The position numbers were made by a program, and so were the translations under genes. A model generated the notes under the pieces. It was not told the DNA's origin and did no database searches. It saw only the letters and a list, made by a program, of their open reading frames with translations. Shown here in pieces: positions 50,565-60,023 of a stretch of 64,000 bases of DNA (positions within the stretch are counted from its first letter, which is position 1; each line of letters opens with the position of its first letter). Source of the stretch: CADEEX01 sp964577955 (GTDB lineage: Bacteria > Acidobacteriota > Vicinamibacteria > Vicinamibacterales > CAVVIG01); assembly GCA_964577955.1 (NCBI GenBank), contig CAZOAZ010000027.1:1-64000 (forward strand). The letters are read 5' to 3'.

Positions 50565-50603
50565 GGCGGACAGGCTAGAGTTCGGACAGGCTAAAGCCTG
50601 TCC

Positions 50604-52457
50604 CTACCGGAGTCCGGGTGGTGGAGCCGTCCCTGGCTGCGGGGTTGGCGGTGCCGGGGCTGGAATCTGAATCGGCACGGCCGGTCCCGATCCCGGCGCC
50701 GAAGGCGCGGGCGGCACGACGACGGGGGGCCGCTGCAGATCGACCGGCAGCGCGATCTCCGTCACCGGTGCGACTGAGTCTCGCCCGACGCGGAACGCGC
50801 GCAGATCCCCCTCATCCACGTCGAGCACACGGACGATATGCGGCGTCAGCGTCAGGATGATGTCGGTTTGGGTCGTCTCCGTCCGCGAATGGCCAAAGAT
50901 CCGACCGACGACCGGGAGGTCGGTCAACCCAGGGATGCCATCGAGAACGCGGCGCTCGTCGTCGCGAATCAAACCGGCGAGCATGTTGGTCTCGCCGTCG
51001 CGCAGGCGAATGATCGTGTTGATTTCGCGGTTGCCGAAGGTTGGCAGACCGCCGAACCCGGTTCCGGACACACTCTGCACGACGACCCGCAACGCGAGGG
51101 TCACGTCGTCGTCATGATGCATGCGCGGCGTGATGTCGATGTTCACGCCGATGTTCTCGTAGTTGTAGGACGTGACGGGGATCTGGTTGAGGCCGCCTTG
51201 GGCGGCGGCGACAAACGTCGTGACGGGCACCGGAATCTTCTCGCCGAACTTGGCCGTCGCCACGGCGCCCTCGGCCGTCCGCAACTGCGGGTTGGCGAGC
51301 GTGCGCGTGTTGGTGTCCGTCTTCAGCAGGCGGTAATAGAGCGACGGTAAGTTCGCCGCCAGAAGATCGGCCTGGGTGAGGTTGCTGAGCGCGTGCAACG
51401 TCACCCGGTTGTTGGTCGTGCCGTCGGATTTTTCTGGAGAGATGGAGAAGGATCCGTCGATGCCCGGCGAGCCTGGCGTCGCGATCTGCAGCCCGTATTC
51501 CTTCAGACGGGTGCGATCGACTTCGAGCAGCTCGACATCGATCACGACTTCCGGACGCGCCTTGTCGATCGCCGAAATGACCCGCGCCGCGGCGGCGATC
51601 CGTTCCGGCGTGTCTTTGATGGTGATGGCGTTGGCGGCGGTCGTCGGCGAAATCCGCCGGGCGTCGAGCACGATGCGCAGCAGATCCTGGGTTTCCTTGA
51701 GGTCGGCGTTGCTCAAGAAGAACGTCCGGACGACCTCCTCTTCGTACTCGCGGCGCTTGGCCGGCGTGTCCGGAATGACCAGCACTGTTCCTGGCGCGGT
51801 GACGCGGAAGAAGCTGCGCGTCGCGTCGGCGATCGCACTGAGGGCCCGTTCGAGCGTGACGTTGCGGAGGTCGATGCTGACCGGCGCGTCGCGGAACGTC
51901 GAATCGAAGCCGATGCTGATGTTCGCAAACCGGGCGACGGTCAGAAAGGCATCACGGCTCGCCGCGTCGCGCAGCATCAGCGTCGACGGCATGCGGACGT
52001 CGGTCGGCAGCTCGAATCCGGAGGGCGGCAGATCCCGCGTCCGCTCGATGACGGTTTGCAGTTCGGTCTTGCCTTCGCGCTGGATCGCCACCTTGGCGCG
52101 CAGCTGCGCCCGCGTGTTGCGGAGTTCTTCGTCGATGTCGCCGCTCGTCGGATTGAGTTCAGCGGCGAGTTCGTACTCGACGAGCGCCTGTTCGTACTTG
52201 CCGGTGGCGGCCAGACGGCGGCCGCGCTGGAAGTGGTCGTTCGAAGCGCGCAGCTTGGCGCGATCGAGGGCGAGCCTGGCGTCGGTGTGATCGGGGTGGG
52301 CGCGAAGGACGTTGTTGTACTCGACGACGGCGCGGTCATAGTCTTCGCGCTGCTCGGCGAGCTGCCCGCGGCGCAGCGCTGCCGACGTGGCGCACCCGGC
52401 CGTGATCAGGGCCAGCCCGAGGACTGCGAGAAGCTGACGTTTACCTTTTGCCGCCAT
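50604..52457 (-). CDS. Lipoprotein secretin with N-terminal TPRs
   Basis: 617-aa protein of the GspD/PilQ secretin family. A lipoprotein signal peptide with lipobox LITAGC (Cys22) comes first, then TPR units (QLAEQREDYDRAVVEYNNVLRAHP, GRRLAATGKYEQALVEYELAAELNP). N-domains with the STN-like region (FDSTFRDAPVSIDLRNVTLERALSAIA) follow, then the secretin core (EVVIDVELLEVDRTRLKEYGLQI, GEKIPVPVT, RDGETNMLAGLIRDDERRVLDGIPGLTDLPVVGRIFG, TDIILTLTPHIV). It ends in a Pro-rich tail. Outer-membrane channel for type II secretion or type IV pili; the rest of the machinery is not in the window. Confidence 0.9.
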   Translation of the reverse strand: MAAKGKRQLLAVLGLALITAGCATSAALRRGQLAEQREDYDRAVVEYNNVLRAHPDHTDARLALDRAKLRASNDHFQRGRRLAATGKYEQALVEYELAAELNPTSGDIDEELRNTRAQLRAKVAIQREGKTELQTVIERTRDLPPSGFELPTDVRMPSTLMLRDAASRDAFLTVARFANISIGFDSTFRDAPVSIDLRNVTLERALSAIADATRSFFRVTAPGTVLVIPDTPAKRREYEEEVVRTFFLSNADLKETQDLLRIVLDARRISPTTAANAITIKDTPERIAAAARVISAIDKARPEVVIDVELLEVDRTRLKEYGLQIATPGSPGIDGSFSISPEKSDGTTNNRVTLHALSNLTQADLLAANLPSLYYRLLKTDTNTRTLANPQLRTAEGAVATAKFGEKIPVPVTTFVAAAQGGLNQIPVTSYNYENIGVNIDITPRMHHDDDVTLALRVVVQSVSGTGFGGLPTFGNREINTIIRLRDGETNMLAGLIRDDERRVLDGIPGLTDLPVVGRIFGHSRTETTQTDIILTLTPHIVRVLDVDEGDLRAFRVGRDSVAPVTEIALPVDLQRPPVVVPPAPSAPGSGPAVPIQIPAPAPPTPQPGTAPPPGLR

Positions 52458-53109
52458 CGGTCACGACATCCACCCCGCGCGGAATTGAGAAGGCGAAGTC
52501 CTTATCGGACAAGGTCACGTTTTCCTTCAGGTTCGTGAACGCCATGCTCGAGGTTCCGCCCTGCGCATCGGCGGTGACGAGGCCGCGAAGCGACAGCGAG
52601 GCCGGGTCGAGCAGGAGGACCAGCCATTCGTAGTCTGGCTGCGGCTTGCGCGGCACGAGCTTGAGCGCCTTGGTTCCGGCGGGCTGTCCGGCCGGGACCT
52701 CGCCCATCGACGCCACGAAATCGCGGGTCACGTTGCCTTTGCCGGCGAGAAAGAGTGCCGGGGTGGTGGCGCTGTCGTCGGCCGGGACGGTGCCGACGAT
52801 GACCTGTTTGTCGGCGGGGATGTATGAGTACACCTTCACCCCGTCCGAGATGAAGACCTTCTCTTCAGGCGACGTGTAGATCCACCGCATCTTGCCTGGC
52901 TTCATGACCTGAAGCCGGCCCTTTTCGGTGAGCTCCTTCCGCAGCGCGCCGCCGCGATAGACGTGTGAAAAGTCGGCGGTGAAGCTTCTAACGCCGTCGT
53001 ATTTTTTCTGCAGGGCTTCGGCGAGCTCGTTCGCCGTCGGTTCCGCGCCACGGGGAGCGGCGGCCAACAGCACGAGGGCGGTTGCCGTCAGGAGGGCCGG
53101 TATGCGCAT
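52441..53109 (-). CDS. lolA: LolA-like outer-membrane lipoprotein carrier
   Basis: 222-aa exported protein with an N-terminal signal peptide (IPALLTATALVLLAAAPRGA). LolA-type features: ALQKKYDGVRSFTADFSHVYRG, EKGRLQVMKPGKMRWIYTSPEEKVFISDGVKVYSYIP, and the Trp/Tyr-rich half barrel with WLVLLLDPASLSLRGLVTAD. It carries lipoproteins across the periplasm. It overlaps the secretin gene by 17 bp, and that secretin is itself a lipoprotein, a plausible client. Confidence 0.87.
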   Translation of the reverse strand: MRIPALLTATALVLLAAAPRGAEPTANELAEALQKKYDGVRSFTADFSHVYRGGALRKELTEKGRLQVMKPGKMRWIYTSPEEKVFISDGVKVYSYIPADKQVIVGTVPADDSATTPALFLAGKGNVTRDFVASMGEVPAGQPAGTKALKLVPRKPQPDYEWLVLLLDPASLSLRGLVTADAQGGTSSMAFTNLKENVTLSDKDFAFSIPRGVDVVTDGGKR

Positions 53110-53181
53110 GCCTACACGTTAGCACGCGCGCCGCAGGCCGTCCCGAGCATGTCGAGGGACGGCTTCAGCCGGATTAACTGG

Positions 53182-53547
53182 CTAGCCCTTGAGGGCGCCG
53201 GGTTCAGGCGGCGCCTGTTTGGGCGCCTCTTTGGCTTCGGTCGGCAGGTTCGCGGCAAGCCAGTCGACGATGCCGCCTTTGAGCGCCACCGCCTGATAGC
53301 CCTGGCGGATGAGCCCGGCGGCGACGTGCGTGCTGGCCAGCTCGTTCGGATCCGAGTCGTACACGACGATGTGCCGATCGCGGGGCAGGCTGGGCGCCGG
53401 GCCGTCGCCGCTGAATCGCAGGGCGCCGGGCAATTTGACGGTGCTGTGCTCGTACGGATACTTCAGGCGCGCGTCGATGAGTGTCGGCGCCGAGCCGCTT
53501 TCGAGCTGCTGCTTCAGATCTTCCTTGGAAATGCGAGGGACAGCCAC
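53182..53547 (-). CDS. Rhodanese-like protein lacking active-site Cys
   Basis: 121-aa single rhodanese domain (ISKEDLKQQLESGSAPTLIDARLKYPYEHSTVKLPGALRF, then the loop VVYDSDPNELASTHVAAGLI, and GYQAVALKGGIVDWLAANLP). At the catalytic loop the usual Cys is replaced (YDSDPNELAS), so sulfur transfer is unlikely; such inactive forms act in signalling or binding. It ends in a Pro/Ala tail. It diverges from the Ser/Thr kinase gene. Confidence 0.85.
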   Translation of the reverse strand: MAVPRISKEDLKQQLESGSAPTLIDARLKYPYEHSTVKLPGALRFSGDGPAPSLPRDRHIVVYDSDPNELASTHVAAGLIRQGYQAVALKGGIVDWLAANLPTEAKEAPKQAPPEPGALKG

Positions 53548-53584
53548 GCGGCGTAGTATAGATCAGTCAGCCGTGCCGGGCGCG

Positions 53585-53613
53585 TTGACAGAGATCCCGA
53601 CGCATCATAGAGT
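53585..53613 (+). promoter_or_regulatory. Candidate sigma70 promoter for Ser/Thr kinase
   Basis: TTGACA (53585-53590) and TAGAGT (53608-53613) spaced by 17 bp, 40 bp before the kinase start, in the divergent gap with the rhodanese gene. The -35 is consensus; the -10 is weak. Confidence 0.5.
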
Positions 53614-53652
53614 TTTTCCTTTCCCTCACTGTCCTACACTGTCGCGGGTGAG

Positions 53653-55689
53653 ATGATCGGGAAGACGATCGGAAAATATCGCATCATCGAAAAGCTTGGC
53701 CGCGGTGGAATGGGCACCGTCTACAAGGCCGTCGATGAAACCCTCGATCGGGAAGTCGCCGTCAAGGTTCTCAATCCCAACCTGAGCGACAGCGACGTCA
53801 TGAAACGCTTCCGCAAGGAGGCGATGACGCTCGCGAAGCTGCATCATCCCGATATCGCGACGATCCACGAGATCTACCAGTCGGAGACCGATCTCCTGAT
53901 GGTGATGGAACTCGTGAAGGGGGAGACGTTCGACCAGCTGCTGCAGCGCACCGGGCCGCTTCCGCCCGAGCGTGCGGCGTATCTCGTGGCGCAGGTGCTG
54001 GGCGCCCTGGATCATGCGCACCGCGGCGGCGTCGTGCATCGCGACCTGAAGCCGGCCAACGTCATGATCACTGATCGAGGCGGGATCAAGATTCTCGACT
54101 TCGGGATCGCGTACGTCGCCGGGTCGGAACACATGACCTCCGACGGCATGATGGTGGGCACGCCGGCGTACATGGCGCCCGAACGCGTCACGGGGCGCGA
54201 AGTTGACGGCCGCGCCGACATCTATTCGGCAGGCGTGCTCTTCTTTCGTCTCCTGACCGGCCAGTTGCCATTCAAGGCCGACACGGCTGTGGACATGGTC
54301 CACATGCTGCTCGAGGAGATGCCGACCGCCGCGCAGGCCTACCGGCCGGATTTGCCCGCGTGGTGCCAGGCGATTCTCGACCGGGCGCTCGCGAAGGCTC
54401 CCGCCGATCGTTTTCAGACCGCCGAGTCGTTCAGGGCCGCGCTCGTCGCGGCGATCAGCACGACGTCAAACGAGGAGACGGGACTCTTTTCCGTGGGCGA
54501 CCTGGGGACGGACTTGGCCGCGCCCTCGGGCGCTGCAGCTTCGCCCTCTTCGGCCAGCGTCCCGGTTCCGGCCCCGGCCGCGGCACCATCGTCCAGTGCA
54601 CGGATTCCCGCGCCGCCGTTGTCGGCCACGCCCGCGCCGTCGGCCTCGCCGCCGATTCCGCAGGCCGTCAGCCCGGACCGCGGTCAGACGCCGCCCGTTC
54701 CGTTTCCGGTTCCGCCACCCGTGCCGCAGCCTGCTGCGGCGTCTTCGGCGTCGTGGCCGGTCGCGAGCAGTCAGACGCCACCGCCGCCGAGTTCGGGACC
54801 GTCGACATCGGCCGCGCTGCCGGTTGCGACGGCCGCGTCCAGCGTCTCGGTGCCAGCGCCGCCGACCGCCTCGATGGTCCAGCCGCCGGTGCCACCGACG
54901 GGGACTGCGCCGATGCCCATCGCGGCGCCCACGGCCGCCGCGCCCAATCCGATGGCATCGGGCGGCACGACGCTCGTCATGCCGCGCAAGCAGTTCGCGA
55001 TCGCCGGCATCGTGCTTGGCGTCCTGGCCATCGGCGTCGTCGTCCTCGCGGTGATCGTCTTGCGCGGGCCCTCGAAGCCTGCGGACGCTCCGGCCGCCGC
55101 GACCGACGCGCCTGCGGTCGCAGCGGCGCCGGCCGCCGCCAAGCCTCCGGCGAGTGCACCGGTCGAAATTCGGGAGCCGGAAATCAAGGCGATTCCCGAG
55201 CCGCCGGCCACGCCGCCCGCGCTGCCTGCAGCGTCCACGCCAGCCCCGCGGCGCGAAACGCCGGCCTCAGCGGCGCCGGCGCGCGCCGTCGACGCCACGC
55301 CGCTGCGGTTCGAGGCCAAGGCGGTGGTTGCCGACGGCGACAAGCGACGCGAACGGGATGCCACGGTCGTACTCGCCGATGGCAAGGTGACCGTGATGCA
55401 GGATAATGAGCGGGTGCTGTACTCGATTCCCATTGCCTCCATCACGGGGCTCACCTACTCGAATTCCCGGCAGCCGCTGTGGAACTCCCCGACCGGACCG
55501 GCCGAGGCGATGAAGGTGGAGAGCGGGGCCTTCGGGTTCCTCCGCGGCGGACGGAACTGGTTTGGACTGCGGACCGCGGACTCGCTGCTCGTGGTTCGAG
55601 TGGATGACGACGCCGTGTCGCGCGTGATTGCCGGTCTGCAGGATCGCACCGGCCTGACGCTCGAACGCCTCATCGAGCCGAAGGATTGA
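53653..55689 (+). CDS. Membrane Ser/Thr protein kinase (PknB type)
   Basis: 678-aa kinase. Kinase domain at residues 9-270: GRGGMGTVYKAVDE (Gly loop), AVKVL with Lys38, HRDLKPANVM with catalytic Asp131, DFGIAYVAG, GTPAYMAPERV. A long Pro/Ala/Ser linker (about 285-440) leads to a single TM helix (FAIAGIVLGVLAIGVVVLAVIVL), a second Pro/Ala stretch and a C-terminal region (about 555-678) of unknown fold. The cyclase gene follows by 7 bp and encodes an FHA domain, which reads phospho-Thr, so they likely form a signalling pair. Confidence 0.93.
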   Translation: MIGKTIGKYRIIEKLGRGGMGTVYKAVDETLDREVAVKVLNPNLSDSDVMKRFRKEAMTLAKLHHPDIATIHEIYQSETDLLMVMELVKGETFDQLLQRTGPLPPERAAYLVAQVLGALDHAHRGGVVHRDLKPANVMITDRGGIKILDFGIAYVAGSEHMTSDGMMVGTPAYMAPERVTGREVDGRADIYSAGVLFFRLLTGQLPFKADTAVDMVHMLLEEMPTAAQAYRPDLPAWCQAILDRALAKAPADRFQTAESFRAALVAAISTTSNEETGLFSVGDLGTDLAAPSGAAASPSSASVPVPAPAAAPSSSARIPAPPLSATPAPSASPPIPQAVSPDRGQTPPVPFPVPPPVPQPAAASSASWPVASSQTPPPPSSGPSTSAALPVATAASSVSVPAPPTASMVQPPVPPTGTAPMPIAAPTAAAPNPMASGGTTLVMPRKQFAIAGIVLGVLAIGVVVLAVIVLRGPSKPADAPAAATDAPAVAAAPAAAKPPASAPVEIREPEIKAIPEPPATPPALPAASTPAPRRETPASAAPARAVDATPLRFEAKAVVADGDKRRERDATVVLADGKVTVMQDNERVLYSIPIASITGLTYSNSRQPLWNSPTGPAEAMKVESGAFGFLRGGRNWFGLRTADSLLVVRVDDDAVSRVIAGLQDRTGLTLERLIEPKD

Positions 55690-55696
55690 CGGCGGC

Positions 55697-57529
55697 GTGT
55701 ACACGCTGACATTCATCGATGGGATGATGCCGCGCGCGTATCAGCTGCGCGAAGGCGAGACCGTGATCGGCCGTGCGCCGACCTGCGATCTCGTCATCAC
55801 CGCGGCGCTGATGTCGCGTCAGCACGCGCGGGTTCGCGTGGTCGGCGACCGCGTCTTCCTCCGCGACGCCGGCAGCACCTACGGCACCACCTTCAAAGGC
55901 GAAAAGCTCAAAGACGAGGTCGAGCTCCATCCTGGGGACAAGTTCTCGGTCGGCCCGCTCACCATCACGCTCGAACGCGAGATGCACGAGAGCGAGGTGC
56001 TGTCCGAGAAGCATCAGATATTTGAAGAGTCCGCGACGATTTTCAAGCGGATGGATCAGCTCGAGCAGCCGCCGGTTTCGCCGGTGTCGCCCGCTTCGGC
56101 GCCGACACCGAGCAAGCCGAAGCCGTCGCCGACCGCGCACGTTCCCATCGTGCAGCCGCCGCCGGCTGCGCCGAGCGCGCCCGCGCCCGCTCCCGCGCCA
56201 CCGCCGGCAGCGGCGGTGGCCGCCACGGCAAAGACCGCGCAGGCCCCGCAGGCCACGCAGCGCTCGGCGACACCGCCAGGAACCCTCGTCGGACCATCGG
56301 CCGAGCGGAGAAGTGGCGCCGATCGCCGGAAAGCGGACGTCGGACGCCCAAGCGGCGACCGCCGGTCGGGGCGCGATCGGCGCGGCGGCCGGGTCGTGAA
56401 ACTGCTGACCGAAATCAGCAAGACGCTGGTGACCGTTCAGCCGCTCGAACAGGTCCTGGCCCGCGTCGTCGAGTTGGTGTTCGAAGTGCTGCCGGCCGAG
56501 CGGGCGTTCCTGCTGCTGCGCGACTCGATCGATCAGCCGCTCAACGCGCGCGTGATGCGCAACCGCGACGGGTCGATCCCGAACAAGGTCTCGATCAGCC
56601 GCACCATCGTCAATTCGGTGATGCGCGATCGGGTCGCGATGCTCGCGAAGGACGCCCTGTACGACTCGCGCCTCGACGCCTCGGACAGCATTCAGTCGAT
56701 GAACGTCCGGTCGTTCATGTGCGCGCCGCTCTGGAATCGCAACGATGTGATCGGCGTCCTCTACTGCGACAACCCGCGCAGCAAACGGTTCACCGCCGAC
56801 GATCTCGAGGTGTTTGCCGCGCTCTGCAATTACGCGGCGGTGGCGATCGAGCAGGCCCGGCTCTCGTCGCGGCTTCTGGAAGAGACCAAGCGCCGCGAGC
56901 GGTTGCAGCGCTATCACTCGCCCGGCGTCACCAACCGGATCATGCAGGGCGGCGAGACCGAAGAAGCCTTCGTCACACAGGAACGCGAGGTCACGGTCAT
57001 GTTCTGCGACATCGTCGGTTTCACGACGATGAGCGAGCATGCCGAGCCGGCGGCGATCGGCGAAATGCTGAACGATTTCTTCGGCCGGATGGGCGAGGTG
57101 ATCTTCGAGCACGACGGCACGCTCGACAAGTTCATCGGCGACTGCATCCTGTCGGTGTTCGGTGCGCCGTTCGAGCAGGCCGATCACGCGACGCGCGCCG
57201 TCGCGGCCGCGCTCGCAATGCGGCGCGAACTGGCCAAGCGGAACGCGGAGCGCCCCGACCAGGCGCCGATCCGGATGCGGATTGCCATGAACAGCGGCCG
57301 GGCGCTCACCGGCGACATCGGATCGCCGAAGCGCCGTGAATTCACGGTCCTCGGCGACGTTGTCAACACCGCCTCGCGCATCGAATCCACCGTCGCCAAG
57401 CCCGATCAGATCGTCATTTCACGGAACACCCGCGACCTCATCGGTCACGCCTTCGACGTGCGATCGCTCGGTGGTTTCACGCTGCGCGGCCGCGACACCG
57501 AACTCGAAGTCTTCGAAGTCATCGGCTGA
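55697..57529 (+). CDS. FHA-GAF-adenylate/guanylate cyclase
   Basis: 610-aa GTG-start signalling enzyme. An N-terminal FHA domain (GETVIGRAPTCDLVITAALMSRQHARV) binds phospho-Thr. Then a Pro-rich linker, a GAF domain from about 235 to 400 (LARVVELVFEVLPAERAFLLL, FMCAPLWNRNDVIGVLYCDNPRS), and a class III cyclase domain (VMFCDIVGFTTMSEHAEPA, GTLDKFIGDCILSVFGAPFEQ, VLGDVVNTASRIE). The metal-binding Asp residues (CDIVGFT, IGDC) are present. It should make cAMP in response to a GAF ligand and kinase phosphorylation. Confidence 0.92.
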   Translation: MYTLTFIDGMMPRAYQLREGETVIGRAPTCDLVITAALMSRQHARVRVVGDRVFLRDAGSTYGTTFKGEKLKDEVELHPGDKFSVGPLTITLEREMHESEVLSEKHQIFEESATIFKRMDQLEQPPVSPVSPASAPTPSKPKPSPTAHVPIVQPPPAAPSAPAPAPAPPPAAAVAATAKTAQAPQATQRSATPPGTLVGPSAERRSGADRRKADVGRPSGDRRSGRDRRGGRVVKLLTEISKTLVTVQPLEQVLARVVELVFEVLPAERAFLLLRDSIDQPLNARVMRNRDGSIPNKVSISRTIVNSVMRDRVAMLAKDALYDSRLDASDSIQSMNVRSFMCAPLWNRNDVIGVLYCDNPRSKRFTADDLEVFAALCNYAAVAIEQARLSSRLLEETKRRERLQRYHSPGVTNRIMQGGETEEAFVTQEREVTVMFCDIVGFTTMSEHAEPAAIGEMLNDFFGRMGEVIFEHDGTLDKFIGDCILSVFGAPFEQADHATRAVAAALAMRRELAKRNAERPDQAPIRMRIAMNSGRALTGDIGSPKRREFTVLGDVVNTASRIESTVAKPDQIVISRNTRDLIGHAFDVRSLGGFTLRGRDTELEVFEVIG

Positions 57530-57643
57530 TCGGGCGGCGTCAGGCGCTGCGGCGAGCCGAAGGGGCACGCACCTCGGCCGTAGCCAGGCTCTGCGGTCGT
57601 GCTACGCTGTCACTCGACAATCCTCGGAGGAAGACGGCTGGTG

Positions 57644-58549
57644 ATGGTCATCCGCGTCCTGACGGCGATCGCTCTGCTGGCGTTGGCGACGCCGGTCGGG
57701 GCGCAGTCCGATCCGACGCTCGAGGATCTGCTGTTGCGCGCTGGTTCGTATCTCGACACCTTCGTGAGTCGTTTTTCGAATGTCGTCTCTGAAGAGCGCT
57801 ACTACCAGGAAGCGACCGGCGCCGTGGTCAGCGTCAATGGCGTGCTAGGCCGCGGCAACATCACGTCCGGGAGTCTGCCGCGGACGGAAAAGGTCACGCT
57901 GAAGTCGGATTTCCTGCTCGTGCGAGTCTCGGATTACGCGGACTGGATTCCGTTCCGCGACGTGTTCGAAGTCAATGGCGTCACCGTCCGCGATCGCGAA
58001 GGCCGCCTGACCAAGCTGTTCACGTCGTCGTCGGGGTCGGCGCTCGAGCAGGCGCAGCAGATCACCCGGGAGAGCGCGCGCTACAACATCGGCAACATGA
58101 CGCGGACGATCAACAACCCGCTGCTCTCGCTGGCCTTTCTGATGCGCGACTTCCGCGGCCGCTTTGCCTTCACGCTCGGGCGGATCGACAAGCAGGTCGG
58201 ACCGACGGCGTGGGTGGTCGACTACAAAGAGCAGGTGCGTCCGACGCTCATCCGCGGCTACGGCGACGGCGACCTGCCGGCGCGCGGCCGGGCCTGGATC
58301 GAGGGCGGGACCGGCGCGGTGCTCAAGACCGAATTCTTTCTCGACGACCCGGCCGTGAACGCGAGAGTGTCGACGACGTTCAAGTCCGATGAACGTCTCG
58401 GCATCCACGTTCCCAACGAGATGATCGAGGAATACAAACTCGCTGGCGGCGCCAGGGTGAGCGGCAAGGCGACCTACAGCCGCTTCCGTCAGTTCAACGT
58501 GAAGACCGAAGAGCAGATCAACAAACCGACCGATCCCGACCGGCAGTAG
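57644..58549 (+). CDS. Exported protein of unknown function
   Basis: 301 aa from ATG 57644 (GTG 57641 also possible; CGGAGGAAG site upstream). Signal peptide VIRVLTAIALLALATPVGAQ. The mature part is beta-rich with repeated strand patterns (EKVTLKSDFLLVRVSDYADWIPFRDVFEVNGVTVRDREGRL, FTLGRIDKQVGPTAWVVDYKEQVRPTLI, VLKTEFFLDDPAVNARVSTTFKSDERLGIHVPNEM). It resembles acidobacterial periplasmic hypotheticals distantly like LolA/outer-membrane-lipoprotein folds. No assigned role. Confidence 0.78.
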   Translation: MVIRVLTAIALLALATPVGAQSDPTLEDLLLRAGSYLDTFVSRFSNVVSEERYYQEATGAVVSVNGVLGRGNITSGSLPRTEKVTLKSDFLLVRVSDYADWIPFRDVFEVNGVTVRDREGRLTKLFTSSSGSALEQAQQITRESARYNIGNMTRTINNPLLSLAFLMRDFRGRFAFTLGRIDKQVGPTAWVVDYKEQVRPTLIRGYGDGDLPARGRAWIEGGTGAVLKTEFFLDDPAVNARVSTTFKSDERLGIHVPNEMIEEYKLAGGARVSGKATYSRFRQFNVKTEEQINKPTDPDRQ

Positions 58550-58578
58550 GGATCGCCCATCCGCGGCTGCTCGCCACT

Positions 58579-59964
58579 ATGAGCCCCGATCCAGAACCCG
58601 CACCGCTTCCCACGTATCTGCGTTCGGTGCACGTCACGTACTGGTGTCCGACGGTGCCGACCTCCTGGGTCGTGCACGACAACGGTGAACGCATCGAGGG
58701 CACGCTCGTGCCGGCCGACGCGACCGGAGGCCAGTTCGTATACGAGATCCCCGCGACGCTGCCGGTGGGAAACGGCGTCTCGCTGAAGATACGTGCCGAG
58801 GGCTTCCAGCCGATCGACGTCCGGTTCGTGTTGCGCGATTTCAGTATCGAAGACCCGGCGCACGACAACGAGCACGTCCGCGTTCAGCATCCGTTTCCCA
58901 ACGGATTCCGCCTCAAGCCGGTCATCCCGCCGATCCTGCCCATCGTCGTCAATGGTGAGTTCTTCGAGACCGCGGATGGACAACCCTGGTCGCAGATCGG
59001 CTGCTCCGACTTTCGCATCTGGCAGCGATTCCTGGCAGGGGAAGACATCGAACCGGTGCTCAGGCAGCGCGATGCGATCGGCTTCAATCAGCTGCGCGTC
59101 TTCCTGATGTGCGACTGGATGTTTCATCTCTACCCGCAGGAGCGGCCGGATTACTTCGGGCAGCTGCCGCGGTTTCTGGATCGTCTGGCGGCGCGGGGCC
59201 TTCGGTCGGAGCTGACCGTGCTCGTGGATGCCACCCGGGTGATGCCGAATCTCGCCGACCAGCAGTCGTTCTTCCGCCGCGTCTGCGAGGCCGTGCGCGG
59301 CCGGCCCGACGTGTTCGTGGAACTCGTGAACGAGAACGAGCAGACGATCAATACGGTCAACACGGACGCCTTTGAGCGGCCCGCCGGGATCATCTGCTGT
59401 CACGGATCGAAAGGTGTCGTGGACGCCGGCGTCGAACGAGTCTGCGTGACGCCGGTGTGGTCGTACGGCACGTTGCACCCGGGACGTGGCCACGACTGGC
59501 CGCGGCTCGGCCACAACATCATGGAGGACATCTGGGAGCGGCTCCATGTGGCCGGCACGATCAACGAGTCGTGCCGTCCGGATCAGGGCGGAGGAGCGGT
59601 GCCTCGAGATTTCTTCGATGCGGCCGTCAATATTGCGCTCATGGGAGCGGGTGGCACGTTCCACAGCCAGGCCGGCAAGGCGTCGACGCTCTTCGCCGGA
59701 CCGGAGCTCGAGTGTGCCCGCGCGTGGGTGGCCGGCGCGCGGGCCGTGGATCTTTCACGCCGCCGCGGTGCGTACACCGCCGGCCATCTGACCGGCTATC
59801 CGCTGCAGTGGCATGAGGGCGATTCGGTCAGGGCCCACGGGCGAATCGCCGGCAGCCGCGCGGCCTGTTCGCTGCCGCAGATGCGCGCGGGTTATGTGCC
59901 GACCGGCGCCAACGGCTGGCGCGTGACGAAGCAGAACGGATCGTATGTGGAGTGCGAGCGGTAG
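58579..59964 (+). CDS. Glycoside hydrolase-like (clan GH-A) protein
   Basis: 461-aa protein. The N-terminal beta domain (residues 1-115) precedes a TIM-barrel-like part with GH-A features: IGFNQLRVFLMCDWMFHLYP, RSELTVLVDATRVMP, and VFVELVNENEQ, whose Asn-Glu is the acid/base pattern of family GH-A enzymes. INESCRPDQGGG may carry the second catalytic Glu. No signal peptide is seen. Substrate unknown; confidence in the fold is moderate. The tRNA-Ala gene follows. Confidence 0.65.
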   Translation: MSPDPEPAPLPTYLRSVHVTYWCPTVPTSWVVHDNGERIEGTLVPADATGGQFVYEIPATLPVGNGVSLKIRAEGFQPIDVRFVLRDFSIEDPAHDNEHVRVQHPFPNGFRLKPVIPPILPIVVNGEFFETADGQPWSQIGCSDFRIWQRFLAGEDIEPVLRQRDAIGFNQLRVFLMCDWMFHLYPQERPDYFGQLPRFLDRLAARGLRSELTVLVDATRVMPNLADQQSFFRRVCEAVRGRPDVFVELVNENEQTINTVNTDAFERPAGIICCHGSKGVVDAGVERVCVTPVWSYGTLHPGRGHDWPRLGHNIMEDIWERLHVAGTINESCRPDQGGGAVPRDFFDAAVNIALMGAGGTFHSQAGKASTLFAGPELECARAWVAGARAVDLSRRRGAYTAGHLTGYPLQWHEGDSVRAHGRIAGSRAACSLPQMRAGYVPTGANGWRVTKQNGSYVECER

Positions 59965-60023
59965 GAGCGACGCATGGCTTGCCACCCGTAGCTCACGCAC
60001 TTGTGGCAAGCGTGAGCGAAGGG

